Of a stretch of 64,000 bases of DNA, positions 8,447 through 21,951 are shown piece by piece. Source of the stretch: Clostridia bacterium (GTDB lineage: Bacteria > Bacillota > Clostridia > Christensenellales > Aristaeellaceae). Numbering within the stretch: the stretch's first letter is position 1; the number at the start of each line of letters is the position of its first letter. The stretch is taken from positions 1 to 64,000 of the forward strand of contig JAFQHP010000049.1 in the NCBI GenBank assembly GCA_017397895.1, read 5' to 3'. The position numbers were made by a program, and so were the translations under genes. Below the pieces are notes generated by a model, which saw only the letters and a list, made by a program, of their open reading frames with translations, was not told where the DNA came from and did no database searches.

Positions 8447-10882
8447 ATGGCCAAGAAGCCGCCGGAAGTATTAACGCCCGATATTATCCAGACGCCGCTG
8501 GAAGAAGTGATGCATCAGAGCATGATGCCTTATGCCGAATACGTTATTCTGGAGCGCGCCATTCCCCGGGTGGAGGATGGCTTAAAGCCGGTGCAGCGGC
8601 GTATTTTGTATACCATGAACGAACTGGGGCTCACCCCCGACAAACCCCACCGCAAGTGCGCCCGCATCGTGGGCGACTGCCTGGGTAAATTTCACCCCCA
8701 CGGCGACTCCAGCGTGTACGACGCCCTGACCCGCCTGGCCCAGCCCTACACCATGCGGGGCATTCTGGTGGACGGCCACGGCAATTTCGGCTCCATCGAC
8801 GGCGACAGCGCCGCCGCCATGCGTTATACCGAAGCCCGCATGGCCCCCCTGGCCATGGAAATGCTGCGGGACATTGAAAAAGACACCGTGCCCTTCCGGC
8901 TGAACTTTGACGACACCCTGAAGGAGCCGGACCTGCTTCCCGCCCGCTACCCCAACCTGCTGGTGAACGGTGCCAGCGGCATCGCCGTGGGCCTGGCCAC
9001 CAATATCCCGCCCCATAACCTGCGGGAAGTGGCGGAAGCGGTATGTATGCAGATTGACGACCCCGACGTACCCCTGGATAAACTGATGCAGGCCGTGCCT
9101 GCACCGGATTTCCCCACCGGCGGCGTGCTGCTGAACACCCCGGAAATCCGCTCCGCATACGAAACCGGCCGGGGCAAGCTGACCCTGCGGGCCAAGGTGG
9201 ATGTGGAGGCGGGGAATGCCGGGCGCACATTGCTTGTGATCACCGAAGTGCCCTACGGCGTGCCCAAGGCCGCCATGCTGGAAAAAATCCTGAAGCTCAG
9301 CGAAGAAAAAAAGGCCGCCCTTGGCTGCATCCACGATATCCGGGACGAAAGCGACCGCACCGGCCTTCGCGCCGTGATTGAACTGAAAAAGGACGCCGAT
9401 CCCAAGAAGGTGCTGGCATACCTGTATAAATACAGCGATCTGCAGGTCACCTTCGGCGTGAACCTGGTGGCCGTGGCAGAAGGAAAGCCCGTGCAGATGG
9501 GCCTCAAAACCGTGATCGGCCATTTCATCCGCCACCAGAAGGAAGTGGTCACCCGCCGCACCCAGTACGAACTGGAGCAGGCAAAAGCCCGGGCTCATAT
9601 CCTGGAAGGGCTGATCGTAGCGGTGGATAACCTGGACGAAGTGATCGCCCTGATCCGCGCCAGCAAAAACGGCAAGGAAGCCAAACAGCGGCTGATGGAG
9701 CGCTTCGGCTTTACCGATATCCAGGCCCAGGCCATTCTGGACCTTCGCCTGCAGCGCCTCACCAGCCTGGAAATTGAAGCCCTGCGCAAGGAATATGCCG
9801 ATATTCTCAAATTGATCAACACCCTGGAAGGCATCCTGAAAAGCGAAAAGAAGCTGCTTGCCGTTATCAAGAAGGAACTGAACGAAATTGCCCAGGAGCA
9901 CGGGGATGAGCGCCGCACCGTGATCGTCACCGAAAAGGCGGAGGACGCCGTGGCCGTGAAGGAAGAAGCGCCCCCGCCGGAAGAAGCGGTGGTGTTCCTC
10001 ACCCGGGGCGGACAGCTGCGCCGCATGGCGCCCCGGTTCTATGAAAAGATGGAGCTGCCGGAAAAGGAAAGCGATATGCCCCGGTATCTGTTCCACACCC
10101 AGACGGACCATACCCTCCTTTTCTTCACCGACAAGGGCAACTGCTTCCCCCTGAGCGTGGGCGCCCTGCCCGAAACCAACAAGCCCAAAGAACGGGGTGG
10201 CCTGCTGTCCGGCGTGCTGGCCGGGCTGGAAACAGGGGAACAATGCGTGTCCCTGATGCTCATCACCCCCGGCAGCCTCAACGCCATGGGCGACCTGCTC
10301 TTCTTCACAAAGAGCGGCCAGGTGAAGCGCACCGCCGCTGCGGAATATGACATCCGCCGCAGCAAGTTTGCCGCCGTGAACCTCAAGGGCGACGACCGGC
10401 TGCTGTCCGTCTGCCAGGAGGAAGACGGCGCCGATATCCTGCTGATTACCCGGCTTGGCATGTGCATCCGCTTTGCCATGGATACCGTGCCCCAGATGGG
10501 CCGCGTCAGCGCCGGCGTCCGGGGCATCAAGCTGGATGCAGGCGATGAAGTGATCCTCGCCTCCCCCATCACCAATACCGACCAGGTGCTCCTGTTCACC
10601 GAACGGGGCTACGGCAAGCGGCTGATGGGCGCCATGTTTGACGTGCAGGGCCGGGCCGGCAAGGGTGTCAAGTGCGTCTCCTTCAATAAATCCGGCTCCA
10701 CCGGCACCTATGTGGCCGCCGTCACCCGCATCACCACCTCCCGTGCCTTCACCGTGCTGCAGTCCGGCGGGCTCACCACCCCCATGATCAGCGATATGCT
10801 GCCCTGCCAGAACCTCAGCGATAAGGGCAAGCCCGTGGTGATGGCGGTGCTGGACGATGTGGTGGAAGATTTGATTCTGTGA
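8447..10882 (+). CDS. parC: Type IIA topoisomerase cleavage subunit (ParC/GyrA-like)
   Basis: The 811-residue protein is the DNA breakage-reunion subunit. The catalytic tyrosine is Y127 in AMRYTEARM, preceded by the quinolone-resistance region [12 protein letters not shown] with Ser88 and Asp92, the sensitive-type residues. The C-terminal beta-pinwheel is present (repeats such as [51 protein letters not shown]). I see no QRGGKG-type GyrA box, only a loose KERGGLLSG, which supports topoisomerase IV. The ATG at 8447 is used because GGAGGT lies six bases upstream; the frame opens 17 codons earlier inside the preceding hairpin. Confidence 0.8.
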   Translation: MAKKPPEVLTPDIIQTPLEEVMHQSMMPYAEYVILERAIPRVEDGLKPVQRRILYTMNELGLTPDKPHRKCARIVGDCLGKFHPHGDSSVYDALTRLAQPYTMRGILVDGHGNFGSIDGDSAAAMRYTEARMAPLAMEMLRDIEKDTVPFRLNFDDTLKEPDLLPARYPNLLVNGASGIAVGLATNIPPHNLREVAEAVCMQIDDPDVPLDKLMQAVPAPDFPTGGVLLNTPEIRSAYETGRGKLTLRAKVDVEAGNAGRTLLVITEVPYGVPKAAMLEKILKLSEEKKAALGCIHDIRDESDRTGLRAVIELKKDADPKKVLAYLYKYSDLQVTFGVNLVAVAEGKPVQMGLKTVIGHFIRHQKEVVTRRTQYELEQAKARAHILEGLIVAVDNLDEVIALIRASKNGKEAKQRLMERFGFTDIQAQAILDLRLQRLTSLEIEALRKEYADILKLINTLEGILKSEKKLLAVIKKELNEIAQEHGDERRTVIVTEKAEDAVAVKEEAPPPEEAVVFLTRGGQLRRMAPRFYEKMELPEKESDMPRYLFHTQTDHTLLFFTDKGNCFPLSVGALPETNKPKERGGLLSGVLAGLETGEQCVSLMLITPGSLNAMGDLLFFTKSGQVKRTAAAEYDIRRSKFAAVNLKGDDRLLSVCQEEDGADILLITRLGMCIRFAMDTVPQMGRVSAGVRGIKLDAGDEVILASPITNTDQVLLFTERGYGKRLMGAMFDVQGRAGKGVKCVSFNKSGSTGTYVAAVTRITTSRAFTVLQSGGLTTPMISDMLPCQNLSDKGKPVVMAVLDDVVEDLIL

Positions 10883-10981
10883 CCGGGTGTTATGACAGGG
10901 GCTTCCCATCCCTTGTCCTCCCGTCAGGGATACGGCTGAACGGCAGGTATGTATCTTTGATGTTTTTTGGTTTAAAAACGA

Positions 10982-11010
10982 TTGACACAGCCGTTTTTCG
11001 GTGTTAAAAT
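10982..11010 (+). promoter_or_regulatory. Promoter of the ilv-leu operon
   Basis: TTGACA (10982-10987), 17 bases, then TAAAAT (11005-11010), followed directly by the T-box leader. This is a strong housekeeping promoter. Confidence 0.8.
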
Positions 11011-11029
11011 TCCAGCAATCGAATAGATA

Positions 11030-11310
11030 AAGGCGTTGATGAAGACGGACGCTGCAACGAATTTCCCAGAGAGCCGGGGATGGTGTGATCCCGGTAAAGG
11101 ACTGCAGATGCTCCCATCCCTTCTGAGCCGGAAGCCCCAAAGGTTTCAACACCCAGTAGGCGTTTCCCGCGTATGCTGCGTCAGTGCATAGAAGTTGATG
11201 GACTTCGAAGAGGTGGCGGATTTTTATATTCGCAATTTGAGTGGTACCGCGAGTGCTGAATTTGATTTTCACACCCGTCTCAAAGCAAAAAGGCTTTGAG
11301 GCGGGTTTTT
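11030..11310 (+). promoter_or_regulatory. T-box leader, probably isoleucine-specific
   Basis: The leader has the conserved AGAGAG segment of Stem I (about 11071), and the T-box core GAGTGGTACCGCG around 11239-11251, whose bulge pairs with the acceptor end of uncharged tRNA. A terminator follows at 11274. The likely specifier is ATC at 11116-11118, set in GCTCCCATCCCTTCTGAGC at the spacing usual before the closing CTGAGC, which points to tRNA-Ile. A CTC (Leu) two codons earlier is a less well-placed alternative. Uncharged tRNA-Ile would stabilise the antiterminator and switch on the operon. Confidence 0.9.
11274..11310 (+). terminator. T-box-controlled attenuator terminator
   Basis: CCCGTCTCAAAGC pairs with GCTTTGAGGCGGG with one G-T pair and is followed by TTTTT. 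It lies between the T-box sequence and ilvA, as expected for attenuation. Confidence 0.9.
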
Positions 11311-11362
11311 GTTTCGCCTGAAAGCCGTTCCATCAAAAAAGAATGAAAGGCGGAATGAAAAG

Positions 11363-12553
11363 ATGCTATCCCTTGACAAAGTGTTCAGTGCCCAGACAGT
11401 GCTGAAGAATATCATCCGCGAAACCAATGTGGTGCGGGCCTACGGCATTGCGCCGGACTGCGAATTGTACCTCAAGCCGGAAAATTTGCAGATCACCGGC
11501 TCCTTCAAGGTACGCGGCTCGGCCTATAAGATTGCTATGCTCAGCGATGAAGAAAAGCAAAAGGGCGTCATTGCCTGCTCCGCCGGAAACCATGCCCAGG
11601 GCGTGGCGCTGGCGGCCACAAAAAGCGGCATTCAGTCGCTGATCTGCCTGCCCGATACCGCCCCCATCTCCAAGGTGGAGGCCACCAAGGGCTTCGGGGC
11701 GGAGGTATGCCTGGTGGAGGGTTGCTATGACGACGCCTATCAGAAAGCCCTGGAACTGAAGGAAAGCAAGGGCTACACCTTCGTTCATCCCTTCGATGAC
11801 GAAAATGTGATTGCCGGCCAGGGCACCATTGCCCTTGAAATTCTGAACGATCTGGACAATATCGACGCCATTGTGGTGCCGGTGGGCGGCGGCGGGCTGA
11901 TTTCCGGCATTGCCTACACGGTAAAGCAGATTCGCCCGTCCGTGAAGGTGTACGGCGTACAGGCCGCCGGAGCCCCCAGCATGTTCCGCTCGGTGAAGCA
12001 CGGCGAAATGGAAAGTTTGTCTTCCGTTTCCACCATTGCAGACGGCATTGCCGTGAAAAGACCGGGGGACAACACCTACGCCCTGGTGAAGGAATATGTG
12101 GACGACATCGCCCTGGTTACGGATGATGAGGTGGCCAGCGCCATTCTGGCCCTGATCGAAAAGCAGAAAATGATTGCCGAGGGTGCCGGAGCCGCCGCCG
12201 TGGCAGCGGTGATGTTTGATAAATTCAATCTGGCCGGCAAGCGGGTAGTGGCCGTGGTATCCGGAGGTAACATCGATGTAACCAGCCTGTCCAGGGTGAT
12301 TGACCGGGGCTTGCTCAATTCCGGCCGCTCCTCCAGCCTGCTGATTGAACTGCTGGATAAGCCGGGGCAGCTGAAGGAAATTTCCCGGATCATTGCCGAT
12401 TGCGGGGGCAATGTAACCGGCGTTCATTACGAAAAGGGGAACACCGAAAGCGTAAACGGCTGCTTCCTGCGCATCAATATGGAAACAAGGGATTTTGAAC
12501 ACGTTCATCTGATCACTCAAAGCCTGCGCAATGAAGGGTTCAAGCTGGTATAA
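11363..12553 (+). CDS. ilvA: Threonine ammonia-lyase (threonine dehydratase)
   Basis: This PLP enzyme makes 2-oxobutanoate from threonine, the first step to isoleucine. The 396-residue protein has the PLP lysine K49 in GSFKVRG, SAGNHAQG, and the glycine-rich phosphate loop GGGGL. A single C-terminal ACT-like domain (about 320-396, LLIELLDKPGQLKEIS) makes it the shorter one-regulatory-domain type. The ATG at 11363 is preferred over an upstream frame that runs into the terminator, though its ribosome site is modest. It is the first gene after the T-box, which fits isoleucine control. A purely catabolic role is possible but unlikely in this operon. Confidence 0.9.
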   Translation: MLSLDKVFSAQTVLKNIIRETNVVRAYGIAPDCELYLKPENLQITGSFKVRGSAYKIAMLSDEEKQKGVIACSAGNHAQGVALAATKSGIQSLICLPDTAPISKVEATKGFGAEVCLVEGCYDDAYQKALELKESKGYTFVHPFDDENVIAGQGTIALEILNDLDNIDAIVVPVGGGGLISGIAYTVKQIRPSVKVYGVQAAGAPSMFRSVKHGEMESLSSVSTIADGIAVKRPGDNTYALVKEYVDDIALVTDDEVASAILALIEKQKMIAEGAGAAAVAAVMFDKFNLAGKRVVAVVSGGNIDVTSLSRVIDRGLLNSGRSSSLLIELLDKPGQLKEISRIIADCGGNVTGVHYEKGNTESVNGCFLRINMETRDFEHVHLITQSLRNEGFKLV

Positions 12554-12568
12554 AAGGAGGTTGACAAT

Positions 12569-14242
12569 ATGATGGATGCAAGCAAATACCGGGTGGGATA
12601 TTTTCCGGTGGACAAACAATACAACAAATGGGTGGAAAAGGATCATATTGAAAAGCCGCCGGTGTGGTGCTCGGTGGATATGCGGGACGGCAACCAGAGC
12701 CTGGTGATTCCCATGAGCCTGGAGGAAAAGCTGGAATATTTTCATGTGCTGCTGGAAGTGGGGTTCAAGGAAATCGAAGTGGGTTTTCCGGCTGCCAGCG
12801 AAACGGAATACGAATTCTTACGCACGCTGATTGAAAACAACATGATCCCCTCCAACGTGACCGTGCAGGTGCTTACCCAGTGCCGGGAGCACATCATCCG
12901 CAAAACCTTCGACGCCTGCAAGGGCGCTCCCAGCGCCATTATTCATTTCTACAATTCCGTCAGCGTGGCCCAGCGGGAGCAGGTGTTCAAAAAATCCAAA
13001 GAGGAAATCAAAAAAATCGCCGTGGACGGGGCAAAGCTGGTGAAGCGGCTGGCCGGAGAATATGAAGGGAATTTCCGCTTTGAATATTCCCCGGAATCCT
13101 TCACAGGCACGGAAATGGATTATGCCCTGGAAGTGTGCAATGCGGTGCTGGATGTGCTGGAGCCCGGCAAAGATAACAATGTGATTATCAACCTGCCGGT
13201 CACGGTGGAAATGAGCCTTCCCCATGTGTACGCATCCCAGGTGGCCTATATGAGCGAAAACCTGAAGTACCGTGAGTATGTAACCCTCTCCCTCCACCCC
13301 CACAATGACCGGGGCACCGGTGTTGCCGATACTGAGCTTGCCTTGCTTGCCGGGGCCGATCGGGTTGAGGGCACCCTCTTTGGCAATGGGGAGCGCACCG
13401 GCAATGTGGATATCATCACCCTGGCCATGAATATGTACTCCCACGGCGTGAACCCCGGGCTTGATTTTTCCGATATGAACAAGCTGGTGGAGAAGTACGA
13501 AAAGTGCACCCGGATGCGGGTGTATGAACGGGCCCCTTACGCCGGTGCACTGGTATTCGCCGCCTTCTCCGGCTCCCATCAGGACGCCATTGCCAAGGGC
13601 ATGAAATACCGGGCGAAAAACAAGCTGCACGAATGGACGGTGCCCTATATCCCCATCGATCCCAAGGACATCGGCAGAACCTACGACGCCGATGTGATCC
13701 GGGTGAATTCCCAGTCCGGCAAGGGCGGCATCGGCTATTTGCTGGAACAGGCCTTTGGCTACAACCTGCCGACCAAGATGCGGGAGCATTTCAGCTACCT
13801 GTGCAAAAACATTTCCGACCACGAGCATAAAGAGCTGCGCCCGGACGAAGTGCTTGCCATTTTTGAGCAGCATTACCTGAACCTGGCCAGCGGCATAACG
13901 GTCAGCGATTTTGACTTTGTCCGGGAAAACGATGCGGTGAAAATCAACATCACCTTTGCCAGGAACGGCGAAGAAACCGAACTGGAGGCGGAAGGCAACG
14001 GCACCCTCAGCGCCGTGAACAACGCCCTGCACGCCTTCACCGGCGAAGAATACACCCTGCAGGTATTCACCCAGCACAGCATGCAGGGCCAGGGCTCCCG
14101 CAGCGTAGCCGCCTCCTACATCGGCCTGGAAAAGGAGGACGGCACCCTGTACTGGGGTGCCGGCACCGATACCGATGTGATCACCGCCAGCACCAAGGCG
14201 CTGCTCAGTGCATTCCGGAATATGAAAGGAGATGGAAATTGA
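12569..14242 (+). CDS. leuA: 2-isopropylmalate synthase (LeuA2 type)
   Basis: This enzyme condenses acetyl-CoA with 2-oxoisovalerate, the committed step to leucine. The 557-residue protein has the HMGL-like barrel with DMRDGNQSL near residue 37 and the metal-binding [11 protein letters not shown]-terminal LeuA dimer/allosteric domain (about 430-557) ends with the leucine-binding-type segment ([13 protein letters not shown]). Length and N-terminus match the longer LeuA2 family. GGAGG precedes tandem ATGs at 12569 and 12572. It lies 15 bases after ilvA. Confidence 0.93.
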   Translation: MMDASKYRVGYFPVDKQYNKWVEKDHIEKPPVWCSVDMRDGNQSLVIPMSLEEKLEYFHVLLEVGFKEIEVGFPAASETEYEFLRTLIENNMIPSNVTVQVLTQCREHIIRKTFDACKGAPSAIIHFYNSVSVAQREQVFKKSKEEIKKIAVDGAKLVKRLAGEYEGNFRFEYSPESFTGTEMDYALEVCNAVLDVLEPGKDNNVIINLPVTVEMSLPHVYASQVAYMSENLKYREYVTLSLHPHNDRGTGVADTELALLAGADRVEGTLFGNGERTGNVDIITLAMNMYSHGVNPGLDFSDMNKLVEKYEKCTRMRVYERAPYAGALVFAAFSGSHQDAIAKGMKYRAKNKLHEWTVPYIPIDPKDIGRTYDADVIRVNSQSGKGGIGYLLEQAFGYNLPTKMREHFSYLCKNISDHEHKELRPDEVLAIFEQHYLNLASGITVSDFDFVRENDAVKINITFARNGEETELEAEGNGTLSAVNNALHAFTGEEYTLQVFTQHSMQGQGSRSVAASYIGLEKEDGTLYWGAGTDTDVITASTKALLSAFRNMKGDGN

Positions 14243-14243
14243 T

Positions 14244-15509
14244 ATGGGCATGACCATGACGCAAAAAATTCTGGCAGCACATGCCGGGCTGGACAAAGTG
14301 ACAGCCGGCCAGCTGATCAATGGAAAGCTGGATATTGTGCTGGGCAACGATATCACCACGCCTGTGGCGGTGAATGAATTCAAAAAAGCCGACTTCCGTT
14401 CCGTGTTCGACCGGGACCGGGTGGCCATTGTGCTGGACCATTTTGTGCCCAACAAGGACATCAAGGCCGCTGAGCAATCCAAAACCTGCCGGGAATTTGC
14501 CTGCTCCCACTGCGTGAGCCATTTCTACGACGTGGGCAAAATGGGCATCGAGCACGCGCTCTTGCCTGAGCAGGGCGTGGTGACCGCCGGGGACTGCATC
14601 ATCGGCGCAGACAGCCACACCTGCACCTACGGCGCCCTGGGGGCCTTTTCCACCGGCGTTGGCTCCACCGATATGGCGGCCGGCATGGCCACGGGCATGG
14701 CCTGGTTCAAGGTACCTTCCGCCATCCGGTTCAACCTGACCGGAAAGCTGGCAAAAAACTGCAGCGGCAAGGACGTGATCCTCACCATCATCGGCATGAT
14801 CGGCGTAGACGGCGCGCTGTACAAGAGCATGGAATTTACCGGGGGCGGCGTCAGCGCCCTTTCCATGGACGACCGGCTTTGCATCTGCAACATGGCCATT
14901 GAGGCCGGGGCAAAGAACGGCATTTTCCCGGTGGATGACGTTACGATGACCTATTTGAACGGCCGCAGCGAACGCCCGCCCGTTGTGTATGAAGCAGATG
15001 CGGATGCGGAATACGAAAGGGTTATTGATATTGACCTGACACAGATTGTGCCCACCGTTGCCTGCCCGCACCTGCCGGAAAACACCCGCCCGGCCAGCGA
15101 ACTGCACGGCGTGAAGATCGACCAGGTGGTGATCGGCTCCTGCACCAACGGCAGGCTGGAGGATATGGAAGCGGCCTATCAGATTCTCAAGGGTAAAAAA
15201 GTGGCGCAGGGCGTCCGGGTAATCATCATTCCCGGCACCATGCAGATCCTTCGTGAATGTGTGGAAAGGGGCTGGTACACCGCGTTCATTGACGCCGGGG
15301 CCGTGGTTTCCACCCCCACCTGCGGGCCCTGCCTGGGGGGCTACATGGGCATTCTGGCCGCAGGCGAAAAATGCCTTGCCACCACCAACCGCAATTTCGT
15401 AGGCCGCATGGGCCATGTGGACAGCGAAGTGTACCTGGCGTCTCCCCACACGGCTGCCGCCAGCGCCCTTGCGGGCTATATCTCAGAATATCAGGAGGGC
15501 GAAGCATGA
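14244..15509 (+). CDS. leuC: 3-isopropylmalate dehydratase large subunit
   Basis: Aconitase-family large subunit (421 residues) that isomerises 2- to 3-isopropylmalate with LeuD. It has [21 protein letters not shown], and cysteines for the [4Fe-4S] cluster in SCTNGR and CGPCLGG. Starts at 14232, 14244 and 14250 are possible; 14244 is chosen because GGAG at 14229-14232 is well spaced for it, and 14232 overlaps that site. It begins one base after the leuA stop codon. Confidence 0.95.
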   Translation: MGMTMTQKILAAHAGLDKVTAGQLINGKLDIVLGNDITTPVAVNEFKKADFRSVFDRDRVAIVLDHFVPNKDIKAAEQSKTCREFACSHCVSHFYDVGKMGIEHALLPEQGVVTAGDCIIGADSHTCTYGALGAFSTGVGSTDMAAGMATGMAWFKVPSAIRFNLTGKLAKNCSGKDVILTIIGMIGVDGALYKSMEFTGGGVSALSMDDRLCICNMAIEAGAKNGIFPVDDVTMTYLNGRSERPPVVYEADADAEYERVIDIDLTQIVPTVACPHLPENTRPASELHGVKIDQVVIGSCTNGRLEDMEAAYQILKGKKVAQGVRVIIIPGTMQILRECVERGWYTAFIDAGAVVSTPTCGPCLGGYMGILAAGEKCLATTNRNFVGRMGHVDSEVYLASPHTAAASALAGYISEYQEGEA

Positions 15510-16003
15510 ATACGAACGGAAAGGCCTTCAAATATCCCGATAACGTGGATACGGACGTGATCATCCCCGCCCGTTATCTCAATACCCCCGATGCAAAGGA
15601 ACTGGCCCTTCACTGCATGGAGGATATCGATCAGAGCTTTGTAAAAAAGGTGCAAAAAGGGGATGTGATGGTAGCCGGATGGAATTTCGGCTGCGGCTCC
15701 TCCCGGGAGCATGCGCCGCTGGTGATCAAAACCTGCGGCACCGGCTGCGTGATTGCCAAAGGCTTTGCCCGGATTTTTTACCGCAATGCCATCAATATCG
15801 GCCTGCCCATTCTGGAATGTGAAGCGGCGGCGGAAGAAATCGGCGCGGGGGATCAGGTCAGCGTGGATTTTGATACCGGCGTCATTCTGAACCAAACCAC
15901 CGGGAAAGCCTATCAGGCCCAGCCCTTCCCTCCCTTTATCCAGCACATCATCCGGTGCGGCGGCTTGCTCAAATCCCTGAAAGAAGGCGAAACGCATGAA
16001 TAA
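15506..16003 (+). CDS. leuD: 3-isopropylmalate dehydratase small subunit
   Basis: The 165-residue swivel-domain partner of LeuC shows the family motifs [10 protein letters not shown] and [15 protein letters not shown]. The ATG at 15506 overlaps the leuC stop codon (ATGA), so translation is probably coupled. GGAGG lies about ten bases upstream. The open frame continues upstream inside leuC but is not coding there. Confidence 0.95.
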   Translation: MNTNGKAFKYPDNVDTDVIIPARYLNTPDAKELALHCMEDIDQSFVKKVQKGDVMVAGWNFGCGSSREHAPLVIKTCGTGCVIAKGFARIFYRNAINIGLPILECEAAAEEIGAGDQVSVDFDTGVILNQTTGKAYQAQPFPPFIQHIIRCGGLLKSLKEGETHE

Positions 16004-17063
16004 GCATATCGCAGTCATCCGCGGGGACGGCATTGGCCCCGAAATTGTCAATGAAGCGCTGAAGGTGCTGGATAAAGTGGCAGAATTGTTTGGCCACACC
16101 TTCCGCTACACCGATGTGGACATGGGCGGCTGCGCCATTGACAAATGGGGCGATCCCCTGCCGGAAAGGGAGCTTGCCAAGTGCCTCTCCTCCGACAGCG
16201 TGCTGCTGGGGGCTGTGGGCGGCACCAAGTGGAACGACGTTCCCGGGCACCTGCGGCCGGAAAAGGGGCTGCTTCGCCTGCGGGCAGGCATGGGCGTTTA
16301 TTCCAATAACCGCCCGGCTAAAATCTGGCCCCAGCTGAGCGATGCTTCGCCGCTGAAAAAATCCATTGTGGATCAGGGCATTGATTTTATCATCGTCCGG
16401 GAATTGATCGGCGGCATTTACTTTGGCACCCACAAAACCGAAGGCGATACCGCCACCGACGTGCTGCAATACAGCAAAAAAGAGATTGAGCGCATCGGCC
16501 GCATCGGCTTTGAAACGGCGCAGAAGCGGCAAAAGAAGCTGTGCTCCGTGGAAAAAAGCAATGTGCTGGATTCCAGCAGGCTCTGGAAAAAAGTAATGCA
16601 CCGCCTGGCCGAAGAATACCCGGATGTGGCGCTTTCCGATATGCTGGTGGACAACTGTGCCATGCAGATTGTGAAAAACCCGGCCCAGTTTGATGTGATT
16701 GTCACAGAAAACATGTTCGGCGATATTCTGTCCGACGAAGCCTCCATGATCACCGGCTCCATCGGCATGATTCCCTCCTCCAGCCTGGGGGTCACCGGCT
16801 GCGGCCTGTATGAGCCCATCCACGGCTCCGCCCCCGATATTGCAGGCCAGGATAAAGCCAACCCCATCGGCACCATCCTTTCCGCCGCCATGATGCTGCG
16901 CTTCAGCTTTGATATGGCACTGGAAGCAGACGTCATTGAAAACGCAGTGTCCGCTTATCTGGACCAGGGCTTCCGCACCGCCGATATCATGAGCGAGGGC
17001 ATGACCATGGTAGGCTGCAGACAGTGCGGCGATCTGATTGTAAAGAACATTCGAAAGGGATGA
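15996..17063 (+). CDS. leuB: 3-isopropylmalate dehydrogenase
   Basis: The 355-residue NAD-dependent decarboxylating dehydrogenase oxidises 3-isopropylmalate to the precursor of 2-oxoisocaproate. It has GDGIGPEI at the N-terminus, [45 protein letters not shown] and the dinucleotide-binding [17 protein letters not shown]. It overlaps the end of leuD by eight bases, so the four leucine genes are tightly coupled. Confidence 0.96.
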   Translation: MNKHIAVIRGDGIGPEIVNEALKVLDKVAELFGHTFRYTDVDMGGCAIDKWGDPLPERELAKCLSSDSVLLGAVGGTKWNDVPGHLRPEKGLLRLRAGMGVYSNNRPAKIWPQLSDASPLKKSIVDQGIDFIIVRELIGGIYFGTHKTEGDTATDVLQYSKKEIERIGRIGFETAQKRQKKLCSVEKSNVLDSSRLWKKVMHRLAEEYPDVALSDMLVDNCAMQIVKNPAQFDVIVTENMFGDILSDEASMITGSIGMIPSSSLGVTGCGLYEPIHGSAPDIAGQDKANPIGTILSAAMMLRFSFDMALEADVIENAVSAYLDQGFRTADIMSEGMTMVGCRQCGDLIVKNIRKG

Positions 17064-17067
17064 GAAC

Positions 17068-18737
17068 ATGCTGCTTTCCGGTGCAGATATTCTGGTAAAA
17101 ACCCTCATTGAACAGGGCTGCGAAACGGTGTTCGGCTATCCCGGCGGACAGATTCTGAATGTATACGACAGCCTGTACAAATATCAGGACGAAATCAACC
17201 ACATCCTGACCGCCCATGAACAAGGGGCCGCCCATGCAGCGGACGGCTATGCCCGCACCACCGGCAAGGTGGGGGTGGTGATCTCCACCTCCGGCCCCGG
17301 CGCCACCAACCTGGTTACCGGTATTGCCACCGCTTATCTGGATTCCATCCCCATGGTGGCCATCTGCGGCAATGTGCCCACCACCCAGATTGGTACGGAC
17401 AGCTTTCAGGAAATCGACATTACCGGCGTCACATTGCCCATCACCAAGCACAATTATTTTGTGGGCCATGTGGAAGACCTGGCGGATACCATCCGGGAGG
17501 CCTTCCGGCTGGCAAAGTCCGGCAGGCCCGGGCCGGTGCTGATTGACGTGCCCAAGGACGTGCAGATTGCAAAATGTGAATATGAAATGCAGCCGCCCGT
17601 GGAAAAGGAAAGCACCCATGCCGCCAAGGATGTGCGCATTGAAGAGGCGGCGGCCGTCATCAACGATGCCAAACGCCCCTTTATCTACTTTGGCGGCGGC
17701 CTGCTCACGGCAGATGCCCAGGAAGAAATGCTGGCTCTTGCCGAGAAGATCGATGCCCCCATCGGCTGCTCCCTCATGGGCCTCTCCGCCATCCCCACAG
17801 ATCATCCCCGTTTCCTTGGCATGCAGGGCATGCACGGGCACTTTGCCTCCTCCATGTCCATGCATCATGCGGACGTAATCATCTCCCTTGGCGTTCGGTT
17901 CAACGACCGGGTGACCGGCAACCGGCAAAGGTTTGCCACCGGCGCGAAGATCATCCATATCGATGTGGACGGGTCGGAACTGTGCAAGACGGTGAACGCC
18001 GCCTGCGGCCTCAGGGGCGATGTGAAGCGCACGCTGCAGAAGCTTTTGCCCCTGATCCATGAGGACAAAAAGCCGGAATGGGAGGCCCGGGTTCAGGCTT
18101 TCCGGGCAGAGGAGGAAAATTGCCTGGACAAACGGGAAGGGCTTACCCCCCGCAGCGCCATGCTGACGCTGAACCGGCATCTAGGCGAAAACACCGCCGT
18201 TTGCACCGACGTGGGCCAGCACCAGATGTGGGCCGCCCAGCACCTGTTTTTCCGCACACCACGCCGCTTTGCTTCCAGCGGCGGCCTGGGCACCATGGGC
18301 TATGGCTTTGGCGCTGCCATCGGCGCCGCCTTCGGTACAAAGGAACGCAGCGTGCTGGTTACCGGCGACGGCAGCTTCGGCATGAACCTGAACGAGCTGG
18401 CCACGGCGGTGCGCTACAATGTGCCGGTGGTGGTGATCATCATGAACAACGGGGTGCTGGGCATGGTGCGCCAGTGGCAAACCTTGTTTTATGACAAGCA
18501 CTATTCCAACTCCGTTTTGCAAAGGAAGACGGATTTTGCTGCTTTCGCCCGTGCCTTTGGGGCGGACGGCGAAACGGTCAATACCCCGGAGGAAATGGAC
18601 AGGGCACTGGCAAAAGCTTTCTCCCAGGACGGCCCCTATATCATTGACTGCCGGATTGACAAGGACGAATTTGTGCTTCCCATGCTGCCCCCCGGCGGCA
18701 GTATGGACGAGATCATCACCCGTCTGGAGGTGAACGT

Positions 18738-18741
<4 letters not shown>
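17068..18741 (+). CDS. ilvB: Acetolactate synthase large subunit
   Basis: This TPP enzyme makes 2-acetolactate or 2-aceto-2-hydroxybutanoate, the first common step for Val, Leu and Ile. The 557-residue protein has the catalytic glutamate in AHEQGAAHAADGYAR, a central FAD/nucleotide domain, and the TPP/Mg motif GDGSFGMNLNEL with downstream NN. It is followed, with a 4-base overlap, by the regulatory subunit gene, which supports the biosynthetic (not catabolic AlsS) assignment. Confidence 0.95.
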
Positions 18742-20280
<1,539 letters not shown>

Positions 20281-20294
20281 CAGGAGGCAAGGCC

Positions 20295-21950
20295 ATGAAA
20301 AAGGAAAATGTAGTGGACGGCGTGCAGAATGCGCCGCACCGCAGTTTGTTTCACGCCCTGGGACTGACGGAAGAAGAACAGAAGCGGCCGCTGATTGGCA
20401 TCGTCAGCTCTCACAACGAAATTGTTCCCGGCCACATGAACCTGGATAAGGTTGTGGAAGCGGTGAAGCTTGGCGTGGCCATGGCGGGGGGCACCCCCAT
20501 CGTATTCCCGGCCATTGCCGTATGCGACGGCATTGCCATGGGCCACACCGGCATGAAATATTCCCTGGTCACCCGGGACCTGATTGCCGATTCCACCGAG
20601 GCCATGGCCCTGGCCCACGGCTTTGACGGGCTGGTGATGGTGCCCAATTGCGACAAAAACGTGCCGGGGCTTTTAATGGCGGCGGCAAGGGTGAATATCC
20701 CCACGGTGTTCGTCAGCGGCGGCCCCATGCTGGCCGGCCGGGTGGAAGGAAAAAAGACCAGCCTTTCCAGCATGTTTGAGGCCGTGGGCGCCTATAATGC
20801 CGGAAAAATTAATGATAAGAAGCTGTTGGAATACGAATGTAAAACCTGCCCCACCTGCGGCTCCTGCTCAGGCATGTACACCGCCAATTCCATGAACTGC
20901 CTGACGGAAGCTATGGGCATGGGCCTTGGGGGCAACGGCACCATCCCCGCCGTCTATTCCGCACGCATTGAGCTGGCCAAGCATGCCGGCATGGCGGTGA
21001 TGGCGCTGGTGCGCCAGAACATCTGCCCCCGGGATATCATGACGGAAAAGGCACTGATGAACGCCCTCACCGTGGATATGGCCCTGGGCTGCTCCACCAA
21101 CAGCATGCTGCACCTGCCGGCCATTGCCCACGAGTGCGGCGTGGAACTGAACCTGGATATTGCCAATGAAATCAGCGCCAAAACCCCCAACCTGTGCCAT
21201 CTGGCCCCGGCCGGGCGCACCTATATGGAGGATCTGGACCAGGCCGGCGGCGTGTATGCCGTGATGAATGAATTGACAAAGAAAAACCTGCTGCATACCG
21301 ATTGCATGACCGTCACCGGAAAGACCATCGGCGAAAACATTGCCGGCAGCGTCAACCTGGATCCGGACACCATCCGCCCCATTGAAAATCCCTTCAGCGA
21401 AACCGGCGGCATTGCCGTGCTCAAGGGCAATCTGGCGCCGGAAGGCAGCGTGGTGAAGCGTTCGGCGGTATTGCCCGAAATGCTGGTGCACGAAGGCCCC
21501 GCCCGGGTGTTTGATTCTGAGGAAGAGGCCCAGGCTGCCATCAATGCCGGCAAAATCGTTGCCGGGGATGTGGTGGTTATCCGCTACGAAGGCCCCAAAG
21601 GCGGCCCCGGCATGCGGGAAATGCTCAACCCCACCTCTGCCATCATGGGCATGGGCCTTGGCAGCAGCGTAGCCCTGATCACAGACGGCCGCTTCAGCGG
21701 CGCCACCAGAGGCGCCTGCATCGGCCACGTCACCCCCGAAGCTGCTTCCGGCGGTATGATCGGCGTGGTGGAAGATGGCGATATCATCAGCATCAATATT
21801 CCCCAAAACACCATTGAACTGAAGGTGGATGAAGCGGTGCTGGCACAGCGCATGCAGAACTTCACCCCCAAGCAGAAAGAGCTGCACGGCTACCTCAAAC
21901 GCTACGCAGCCCTTGTTTCCGGCGGTGCGTCGGGTGCCATTCTGAACTGA
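20295..21950 (+). CDS. ilvD: Dihydroxy-acid dehydratase
   Basis: This iron-sulfur dehydratase forms 2-oxoisovalerate and 2-oxo-3-methylvalerate. The 551-residue protein has the cluster cysteines in [11 protein letters not shown] and [20 protein letters not shown], plus GRFSGATRG near the C-terminus. The Shine-Dalgarno AGGAGG precedes the ATG. No transaminase gene (ilvE) lies in the window, so the operon stops at the 2-oxo acids. Confidence 0.96.
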   Translation: MKKENVVDGVQNAPHRSLFHALGLTEEEQKRPLIGIVSSHNEIVPGHMNLDKVVEAVKLGVAMAGGTPIVFPAIAVCDGIAMGHTGMKYSLVTRDLIADSTEAMALAHGFDGLVMVPNCDKNVPGLLMAAARVNIPTVFVSGGPMLAGRVEGKKTSLSSMFEAVGAYNAGKINDKKLLEYECKTCPTCGSCSGMYTANSMNCLTEAMGMGLGGNGTIPAVYSARIELAKHAGMAVMALVRQNICPRDIMTEKALMNALTVDMALGCSTNSMLHLPAIAHECGVELNLDIANEISAKTPNLCHLAPAGRTYMEDLDQAGGVYAVMNELTKKNLLHTDCMTVTGKTIGENIAGSVNLDPDTIRPIENPFSETGGIAVLKGNLAPEGSVVKRSAVLPEMLVHEGPARVFDSEEEAQAAINAGKIVAGDVVVIRYEGPKGGPGMREMLNPTSAIMGMGLGSSVALITDGRFSGATRGACIGHVTPEAASGGMIGVVEDGDIISINIPQNTIELKVDEAVLAQRMQNFTPKQKELHGYLKRYAALVSGGASGAILN

Positions 21951-21951
21951 T

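Noticed and set aside
11111..11113. CTC as a leucine specifier in the T-box
   Set aside because: ATC at 11116-11118 is at the normal spacing before the closing CTGAGC, and the first gene is ilvA.
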